DNA from: Cryphonectria parasitica EP155
Taxonomy: Eukaryota; Ascomycota; Sordariomycetes; Diaporthales; Cryphonectriaceae
DNA length: 64,000 nucleotides
Reading direction: 5' to 3'
Assembly (NCBI RefSeq): GCF_011745365.1
Contig: NW_024468911.1
Span: forward strand, 62,001-126,000
The notes beneath the pieces are model-generated. The model did no database searches and had not been told where the DNA came from. It worked only from the letters and a program-made list of their open reading frames with translations. Made by a program: the position numbers and the translations under genes. Shown piece after piece: positions 55,985-64,000 of this stretch (the first letter of the stretch is position 1; each line of letters begins with the position of its first letter).

Positions 55985-57648
55985 CTAGCGGAACGAGCTC
56001 GTGGGCCGAACCCCCAGTCCACTCTTTTCGTATGCCATGTCAACCATCCTCATCTGCTTCACCGAGTCTTCTCCAGTGACCCAATAATGAGTCTTTCGAC
56101 CTTTGATGCGGTTGACAAAGGCTTCGAGTTGGTATCGATAGGACATCCACCAATCCTCCCCAGCCTGGTCAGCGAATTCACCACCAGCGTCCCTATGAGT
56201 GTAGGCCTTGTAGGAGTTTGACTCGACCCACGATCTGATTGGTCGGCCATCCGCTTTGTTTCGGATCACATACGAGTCCTTGACGTCAATACGATGCCAC
56301 AGGACAGCATGCATACACCCGTGGAGCGTGACCTGCCGCTGTTTAACAGTTCTGTTAGTATCAAACTAGCTTGTCTATGAATACAAGGCAGGAGGAAGTT
56401 CCAAAGTATCGTAGAGAGCACTGCACTGGACCTTGCGAGGCTGGTGGTTTATCTGTTCTTTGCTCTCTTTTCTTTGCTTCGTTGCCGAAACAGCGGTGTG
56501 GCGAAGGAGGTAAATCAGGAAAATGTGAAAATCAAGGGTTCAGTCCAGATTCTTACCGTACGGACTTTCTCTTGTGTGTCCAGAAGCGTCTTGTCAGGCA
56601 CGACAACTTCTTTATGCGTAACCCTAGCCTCAGATGGCTTCCACAGAATGGGGCCTCGGATGGTGGTCGTAGCCTCGCCGATACCGTTGGGGAACCGGAA
56701 CTGGGCCTTGAAAGTGTAATCGCACCGGTCGTGGACACCGTCGCCGAGCACCTGGGTATCGCAGCTTAGGCACTCTTCTGGCTCTCCCCCAAAGATCATG
56801 CGCATCAGCGCAAAGTTGTATGTCCCCAACGCCATGATACTGCCACCGCCCATATTGTAATTGTACTCCAGGTCATCCTTGCTCACGAACCACCATGGGA
56901 CCATAGAGTCGGTGTAAACATGTACAACGTCCGCCGGGGTGACGAAGGTCAGGAATTTCTGCACAGAGGGGTGGAAGCGGTTGTGAAAGGCTTCCAGAAG
57001 CACTGGGGGGTTGGGCTCGGCCGACAGTTCCGGTATGTTGAAGAGCATGTTCGCTTCAGTAGAATTATCGACAGACGGTTTCTCGACGAGGACGTGCTTT
57101 CCCGCGCGAATAGAGCGGACGGCCCACTCGTAATGAAGGGCATTAGGCAGTGGGATGAAAATGGCATCGATGTCTGGGTCATCCAGAATGTCTGTGATAG
57201 ATGCAAGTCAGTCTCACCCTTTCCGCACAAATCTCAATCCGAGAACGGTCCAGGCTCAGGGGCTTAGTTAGGGTCTGCTGAGATCGAATGTCCGCTGGTC
57301 CAAAAGATACCGAGTAACCTGGGGTCGGCATCCAGCAGGACATCGTACCCTGATAAGTATCCCGAACATCAGGGATACCGTGTTTCTTGGCGAATTCTTC
57401 AGCACGGGCACGATCCCTAGCGGCGACTGCTTGCACAATAACTTCAGGATGTGAATTGGCCGCCGTAATCAACGCCATAGGCCTGTGTTCATTGCATGTC
57501 AATACATGATGTACAGAGACATTTCACGTGAAGAAAGAACTCACGTGATCTTAGCAGCCCCAAAGACACCAAATCTGATAGCATCTTTCTTTTTCTCAGC
57601 CTCAGGAGGGCTGAAAGAAGTGTACACGCGTTTGAGCAGCGAGAACAT
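55985..57648 (-). CDS. Gfo/Idh/MocA-family NAD(P)-dependent oxidoreductase
   Basis: Four exons on the minus strand. The start is at 57648 (MFSLLKRVYTSFSPPEAE), and exon 1 ends at 57545 in FGVFGAAKI, the Rossmann GxxGxA-like strand. Exon 2 begins PMALITAANSHPEVIVQAV. Exon 3, after an intron of about 155 nt, begins DILDDPDIDAIFIPLPN and includes HVLVEKP, the family's conserved EKP with the catalytic Lys. It continues through EAFHNRFHP and YNMGGGSIMALGTYN. The last exon starts RQVTLHGCMHAVLWHRID and ends at 55985. It resembles fungal D-xylose/dihydrodiol dehydrogenases. It is cytosolic. It probably acts in sugar or aromatic-diol metabolism, and there is no evidence that it belongs to the cluster. 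Confidence 0.88.
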
Positions 57649-58388
57649 ATTACAAATTCGTCTTCCGACAGGACAGAATGTATATCTCAGTGGTAAATGC
57701 AACAATCTCACAGTTGGGAAAAAGGACTTCAATGCAACTTTTAACAAGGAGATACCTAGATATGTTGATGGCCTCTACGTGGAGTTTTGACGAGACTAGG
57801 CAGCTTCATTCTGGACGTGTAGAAATTATTAAACGTCAGCGCCGACTTCAGCATCGGGCTCATTCCGACGAGTGGATTCCTAAAGTTACTTGAGTGATCA
57901 TCTGGATGCAGCCAACCACAATCGCAAGAAATCGCCGGCTTTTCCAGCGAATTGCATACCCTAGCATACTAGCAACATTGATCTTCATAGTACCAAGGTA
58001 TACACCGAAATAAAACGCCGATAATAGTTTGGGGCGTTCATGCAGCAGTTGACATCTGGAAGAAACATTCTAAGAGAAGCGGCGTAAGGGAAGATTAGCT
58101 CTAATTTGGGCTAGCATAATGCAGTTGGCTAAGCTAACACAAGATACTCTGCTTGCAGATTACTCTATGGATATTAAATATTAAAAGCCCTAACCCTGAG
58201 TGTGTTATTCCGAAGCCATTTGCTTCAAAACAGCTACTTAGAGAACAGACAAGTATGCCCTCTATAATGTACTTGAATGCATTGCGTAGCTAAGAGCTAT
58301 TGATACATGCTATTGACAATATATGAATTATGTAACAAAAAGAAAAAGAACAAAAAAAAGCAGTGTTACGCTTGCAATCTAATACTAA
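57649..58388. other. Intergenic, no supported gene
   Basis: 740 bp of AT-rich sequence between two minus-strand genes. No domain-bearing frame. Confidence 0.55.
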
Positions 58389-61300
58389 CTAGGTTTTGAT
58401 TAAGTTACTCGAAGCTTGATCATTAATAGCTTGGGCACGCATGTCTTCCTCAATTGCTGTCAGAGCAATGCCGTATTCGTCCCGAAGCTGGTCAGCCTCC
58501 TCAATCCGTCCTTCAGCAATTAAACATCTCCAGAAACTACCGCCTGCCTGTATAGTTTCTGCGTGATCGCGGCCGCGCAAGACTGACATCTTAGCCAAGG
58601 CGTTCTCGTTCCTCTCATGGGCCTTCGTTAATTGACCGTCTAGCCTCAACGCTCGGGCAAGCATTATCTCACACCTGAGATTTTTGGGATGTTCCGGCCC
58701 CAGCACCTGCGAGCGACCATCCCAGACTTCCTGGTGCATCATTATCGCCGTCTTCGTTTCACCGAGTTTTGCTAGGGTGACGGCTAGCTCTTGTTTGGCC
58801 TCCAACGTTCTCAAATCACGCTCTCCGTTCGTTTTTGTCAAGATAGCCACCGCCGCCTCCTCAAGCTCCCTTGCGCTGTGTAAATTTCCCTTATGGTATT
58901 CGATTGTCGCTAAGTGCGCAGAGGCTGATGCTGCTTCTTTGCTCTCTGCACCTTTCAGAGATCGAAATGTTTCAAGCCCGCGGACACGCATCTCAAAGGA
59001 CATGTCGAGAAGGTCGGAAGCCTGGTCGCTCATTTTCCCAAGTTCTGCCTCGTACGCCTGGCCTCTATAAGTCAAGGCCAAATCTACCAGCAAGAGAGCT
59101 CCTTCAATGTCATCAACGATAAAATCAGATTGTTTGAGAATAGCCTCTTGAATGTCTCTTGCCTCGGATAGTTGATCTTTTAAGAACATGGTCTTACTAA
59201 GCTGGCGTAGAGCTGATCGTTTTTCCGGACTGTTACAACGCATCAAAGCTATATACCGACGTTGTAATTCTTCGGCCAAGTTATACTGATTGTCGCTTGC
59301 AAAGAAGTTGGCTAGCATCAGAGCAGAAGAAGCCCTGGTCCAGATTTGATCAGATACCTTGACATCCTGCTCTGGCAGCCATTTCTCGCAGTTGTTGTAA
59401 CATCCCTCGACGTGGGGCCGAAGCAGATGATGTTGCCGGGATGGACCTCGGAGAATAGGCCATTCAGGTCCGTACGAGTCCAATGAGCAGGCCAAAACCT
59501 CAACAGCTAGAGCGACAAAGGACCGGCATTCGTTGTCCGGTTGTCGGTGTTAAATCCAGTCCCGAATCACGGGATGCAGCTGCCATGCGATTCCTCCCTT
59601 GTCTGACTGGTAGTCTTGGATTAAGGAAAGATTCCCCATTTCACATATACATTCTGTGAAAATGTACGAGTCAAACTGCCGGGACTCCAGGTCGAAGAAC
59701 ATATCTGTCCAAGCTGGTTTGCTCCGATCACTGTAGAAGTAAGCCACGAATAACCCCTGGGTGAGTGCCGCTGGGCCAAGGACGGCACTGAGCGTCAGAA
59801 GTTGCACTTTGGCCGGAAACCAGGTTCAACGACAGCTTTTTTCTTCCTTTCTTTTCCTTCCTTTTCCTTCCCTAAGCGCAGTCCAATACAGTTCATTTCC
59901 CATCTAATCTGAACGGCCGATAAACCTGAACACCATAGCTTTGACCTGCTCTGGGTCCTGACTTTCGAGATCTCCGGGAAGGAATTCTTTGGCAGCCGTG
60001 ACAAAGCTTCCATGAAACGTCGCCGTCGATGTCCCGTCTATCCAGAGCACCCCTGAAAACAATTCTCCGGAGTGGCGACAATAGTACAACGCGAGCTGGG
60101 TTTTCCCAGACCCCCCCTTACCGTGAAGCACTAATCTTGATGGCCGTTGGGCATCTCGGAATTTCTTGAAATGTTTGTCTATCTGGGACATTTCAGTCCT
60201 GCGTACGAAACTGAACTCATCTCTGGGATGATTGGGGAACGACACTGGCCTGTCTAGGCTATTTGGTGGTAACTTTAAGGCACTCAGGTTGTCGGTCGAT
60301 GGTATAACACTGGCAGACACTGAACTGGATAGGTGAGTAAGTATTCCCCAAGAAACTACTACACAGCTACCCAGCAAGGCAGCTACTTAGTCATTGGACG
60401 TACATAATGATTTGGCAGGTAAAACCTGAGAAGGGCACCCCAACAATGCCTTCACCACCTCGTCAAGTTGAATGCTTACTTCTTTTGCCGCAGATAAGCT
60501 CTCGTGTGAGCCTCCACTTCTCCGAGACGAGAGCACTCGTTGAGTCCAATGGCTCCCAGCTCGTACCCTGCGTTGAAACGATGATACATTCTGCCGTAAT
60601 TTCTGAACTGCTCTGTCATCTGGTCTGCTACTTCATCGCAGTCCGTAACCATTCTCGCTATAGCCTGAACCAGATCCTTGGGAAGGACTCGCTGGTATCC
60701 TTTGAGGGGCTGGAACCCTGCTGTCAGGCGCATACCGGTACCAATGCTCAATATGCAGCCTACTTCCTGACTACCCATGAACTCTCGTAAGGCCTCGGAA
60801 AGAACGTGTCGGATTGGGTTGTTGCATCCTAAAGCGCCGTCTACGAAGTGTTGCTGTCTCAGAGGCTCTCCTATCGTGACGCGTTTGAAGAGGTGGGGGG
60901 CTGCTGAGGTTGCACGAGCAGCCTCCCATATCTTGCAGTTGTAATTTGCGTCTTTGGTCGGTAGCCAGTCGCGGAAATTCGTCGGGGTTTTGTTCATATG
61001 TCGAGCTTCAACGGCACACACGATACTACATAAACATGATGAGCTCGGCTTTGCCACGGGCACAGAGGAAGATTCATTCAATGCGCACGTACCTTTTACA
61101 CGGAAAGTTTAGTCCGGGGTTATACATCAAATCGTCGGCGTGCCCGCTCCCCAGCTTCTCCTCAAGGACTCTCTTGATCGAGTTCTCCAACGTAGAAGCT
61201 TTGAAGCGACCATCTTTCCAGGCCATTTTTGATGTCGTGAAGACCTCATTTGCGATTTTACAGTAGCATGATATGGCGGCCTTGGTACTCAGCCATAGTC

Positions 61301-61723
61301 GTCCAAGAAGAAGCACAATGAGACTATCTCACGTGAGATTTAATAAAACTATTTGAATGGTGTCGGTGCTTTGAACATCACAGAAGAAAACAACCCCACC
61401 CTCCTGTACTTGTGCCTCCCATAAGATGGAAAACATCGGCTGGTAGAATCTCTGGGACTTGACAGACCATCTGCAGTCTGTGCATGATCTCATCGAGTAT
61501 CAAGAGCTCAGACAGGCCTATAGCGCATTCAGTAAGAATATCAACAGCAAACTGATAGCAAAATATGCTTGCCTCGAATTCCTCCACCATCTGCGATAAC
61601 CAGCGGTCAGTGCCGACTCTCAAGAAACTCTGACAATGATTTCTTGTCCGGGTCCGGATACTGACCAAGTGACAACAGGCACAAGACCTTTTCCTTCCTT
61701 GGGAGAATCACGCTCGTTTCCAT
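58389..61723 (-). pseudogene. Patatin-NB-ARC-TPR NLR-type gene, NB-ARC disrupted
   Basis: Domain order from the 5' end (61723): a short first exon ending VLCLLSL; an 18-nt micro-exon (61590-61573) that supplies DGGGIR; then SELLILDEIMHR and the patatin nucleophile motif GGTSTGG. After an intron comes LIVLLLGRLWLSTKAA; further on, the patatin catalytic Asp motif DGALGCNNP (about 60830). NB-ARC follows with RRTEMSQIDKHF and the P-loop GKGGSGKTQLAL (about 60105). The frame stops at 59904, exactly at a 60-bp repeat. A winged-helix-like tail (59807-59550) ends LHPVIRDWI at a TAA that appears to replace a Gln codon. A TPR array (59495-58389) follows in the same frame. Intact homologues are fungal NLR-type sensors linked to non-self recognition and cell death. 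Here the NB-ARC centre is missing, so it is probably inactive. Confidence 0.75.
59844..59903 (-). repeat. 60-bp dispersed repeat, copy B
   Basis: Reverse complement matches copy A (6139-6198) at 58/60 positions. It begins immediately after an in-frame stop in the NB-ARC domain. Beyond its purine-rich end the sequence resumes with a later part of the same protein family. Confidence 0.9.
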
Positions 61724-64000
61724 GACAGATTCCCTCTCAAATTTGCGTTAGGTTTGTTTGGATAGCGACTTTCTCTTCATGTCTGGGCTGCATACGAGTC
61801 TCCAATAGACCAGCGCTCTTCGCTGTAAATGCTCCAATTTGCCGGGGGTTATTCCTCCTCTTTGACAAAAAGGCCTGACCCAGAGCCTGACCCAGAATCA
61901 GACCAAGTGCCTCGTTCATCATAGCGTCTTATGACTTGGGTGTCAGCTGACGACACGCATACCCTCATACAGATAATTTAGCTCTTCGCCCCAGAAGCTC
62001 AAAGCGTCCCACACCACCACAAGCCTCGTTTATGAGAAAAGATCGAGGTGTGCCCGAAGAAAAGATCCTTCGGAGGAGGTCTGTCCAATAAGTTGACAGC
62101 GCAATACACCATCGAAAGCCTTAATCTTTGAGGAGAATGTCTCGCCCCGGGTCCGAAATCGTTCCGGTTTCCAGCTAGCTCTAACCAAAACGGCCTCCCA
62201 GCAGCCTCATTGGAATATAAAGGATCGTTGAGCTCAGGCTCCCTACTTGTCTGTTCTTCTGCTCTTGTGCATTTCTTGCTCAAATATCTTCACATCATCA
62301 TAACAATTTCATTTCGAAACTCAATATCAACCCTGTCTATCCGGTTTCGGTCGGTCCTCGGTCCAGTGTACACCATGCCATCCGAGAAGTCTCGCGGCAA
62401 GATGAAGGAAGGGCGAGACTCGGATGGATATTCCGGCTGGTCACATGTTGCGACTCGACAAGACTATAGTGATCGCTTCGAAAGGGATGAGAGTTACTAT
62501 AGAAGCAATTAGAAAATCGATTCCGGCCCTAGCTCCTCAAGACAAGACCGTGTCAGCATCGGTAACAAGCCGGAGTGGACCAGGTCCGCTCATGAGACAC
62601 AGAATACACGTTGAGGTCAGCTGTCACGACGCTTTGCTACTGGCCTCAAGCTAGCAGCGGAAGCTAATCTAATAATCAAGAAATAACCACATTTATATTT
62701 CAGTGCTAATACTAAGATAGCAGTCAATATCTCGATATAAGGTGTCAATGTTAAGATCAGGCAGCTGGTTAAGGAATGTAGAAATAGCATAATGGTTATT
62801 ATAATCTATCCAACTATAATGAGCAATGCAGTAATCTGAAGATACCTGAGTACACGAGAGGTTTGTGCTAACAAGAGCAGTGCCAAGTACAGGCCTTAAA
62901 TAGGAAACAATATCTGAGTGCAAGTATTCACTGTCTTTGGAGCTATCAGAGTGCTTATATAACCTGATACTTAGAGTATTAACTGAAGGAATATATAATC
63001 ATATATTCTAGCTCTTTATCGCGACTCCGGGGATCTGGGGCAGATTCTCAGATTCGCCCTCGGTCATAACTCTAACCCTGGGTTATATAACCTTTCTGTG
63101 GTTCTGCAGCCAAGTGTTGAACTTTTGAGCTCTGCAGCCTCTATTCTGGGTAGCTTCCGTGCAACTGTTTCGTGACCTGCATGTTGTATGAGTTATAAGA
63201 GGAGATCCATCAGGGCTAGTGAACAATATTCTAAGCTCCTCAGTAGAGCAAGCTCCTGATACACGAGGGGGCATTCGTTATCAAGCAATATCTACAGTTG
63301 ACGTCTTTGTAGAAATAGGCGGTTATCTACAATGGAACGAGGTAGATATAGAGCATCTCACTGAATCGTTGTGTCTGAGACCGTTCCACGAGCCAAATGC
63401 GATGAGTTCTACATTAAGATCTATAAAGCGGTGAAAAGTTAAGGTGTACCTAAGATGAATCTAGAGTAAGTTCTGCCCTATACTGGGACCGTAGTGTTAC
63501 ATGTGTAGGCCTATTAAATATCTGACAAGAGCAAAGTATTTGGGTAGTCAGGGGCTGCCTCAGATTCTATCTTTGACTACCTAGATGCTTAGTCGGTAGT
63601 GGTCGGTGAGCAGTATCTTGTTCTGGACGACCTTGCTCAACTAGATAGTCAGATTTACTTTAGTTCTCTGGGAGAGATCTTGTAGAAGCTGGATCTCAAG
63701 ATTGTGGAGCGCATGAATTTGGTCGAGTTATACAACGGCACTATGGAAGAACCGCAGCAGGGTATGAGTGTACGTATGGGACAGGTACTTGTCGTTACGC
63801 ACAAACGGGATCCGGATGGCCGGGTGGGTACAACACAAGGGAGCCATATCAACGGCACCAACAGCAAGGTATAAGACCCCTCTCTGCCCCTCTCGGCCCC
63901 TTTCATACGATCTAGATGCCCTTCGCCCCCCCCCCCCCCCCCCTTCCCCCGGGGAACAGGCCTAACGTGCAGCTACTTATCCACCTTTGCCTATTCTGAT
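61724..64000. other. Gene-poor right end; unassigned short frames
   Basis: No gene is supported with confidence. A short plus-strand frame at 62374-62511 encodes 45 charged residues (MPSEKSRGKMKEGRDSDGYSG...) and could be the first exon of a small gene, but I cannot extend it. The part from 62650 to 63500 is AT-rich and probably repeat-derived. A C18 homopolymer occurs at about 63926-63943. CCGAAGGAT occurs on the minus strand at about 62065-62073. Confidence 0.45.

Noticed and set aside
62374..62650. Possible small two-exon gene
   Set aside because: The 45-residue frame looks compositionally plausible, but I found no supporting second exon or homologous motif.
63926..63943. Poly-C tract, with similar G/C runs at 15913, 18477 and 24265
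   Set aside because: Simple homopolymers, likely variable in length or in sequencing accuracy. There is no evidence of function.
1..64000. CRISPR arrays, rRNA or tRNA genes
   Set aside because: No repeat-spacer array was found, and no rRNA or tRNA signature could be supported by eye. CRISPR is not expected in a fungal nuclear genome.

Overview
The window looks like a chromosome segment from a filamentous ascomycete (Pezizomycotina). The evidence is short introns of about 50-130 nt with GTRNGT donors and CTNAC-like branch sites, Zn(II)2Cys6 regulators, a fused polyketide synthase-nonribosomal peptide synthetase (PKS-NRPS), fungal STAND/NLR-type genes, and AT-rich decayed transposons. Nothing in the sequence fixes genus or species. 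Exon boundaries were worked out by hand from splice consensus, reading phase and family conservation. Where I give an exon model, the summed exon lengths are a multiple of three.

Left flank (1-13.7 kb): a small secreted protein gene with an ADP-ribosyltransferase-like look (765-1677, minus); a five-exon mucin-like wall protein (2701-5145); a gene fragment (5392-5760, minus); and a decayed alpha/beta-hydrolase STAND gene (5944-7480). Next comes a 4.2-kb pogo/Fot1-like DNA transposon with 45-bp inverted repeats (7582-11804). A 2.36-kb non-coding LTR element with an exact 5-bp target duplication is nested inside it (8570-10933). Directly beyond lies an orphan, frameshifted NRPS-like thioesterase domain (11846-12711).

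Central region (13.7-53.6 kb): a secondary-metabolite gene cluster. In order it holds an AflR-like regulator, an MFS exporter, an FAD oxidase (BBE type), an O-methyltransferase, a P450, a second FAD oxidase, the 4051-aa PKS-NRPS (KS-AT-DH-MT-inactive ER-KR-ACP-C-A-T-R), a 2-oxoglutarate/Fe(II) oxygenase, an FAD monooxygenase, a third FAD oxidase, a C2H2+Zn2Cys6 regulator and an SDR. The likely scheme is that the PKS half builds a C-methylated, partly reduced chain, the NRPS module couples one amino acid to it, and the R-type domain releases it by reduction or Dieckmann cyclisation. The oxidases, oxygenases and methyltransferase would then decorate the product and the MFS protein export it. I cannot name the product.

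Right flank (53.6-64 kb): a small secreted DUF3237-like protein, a Gfo/Idh/MocA oxidoreductase, a patatin-NB-ARC-TPR NLR-type pseudogene, and a gene-poor end. The left and right STAND/NLR remnants each contain the same 60-bp repeat (58/60 identical). One copy sits on each side of the cluster.
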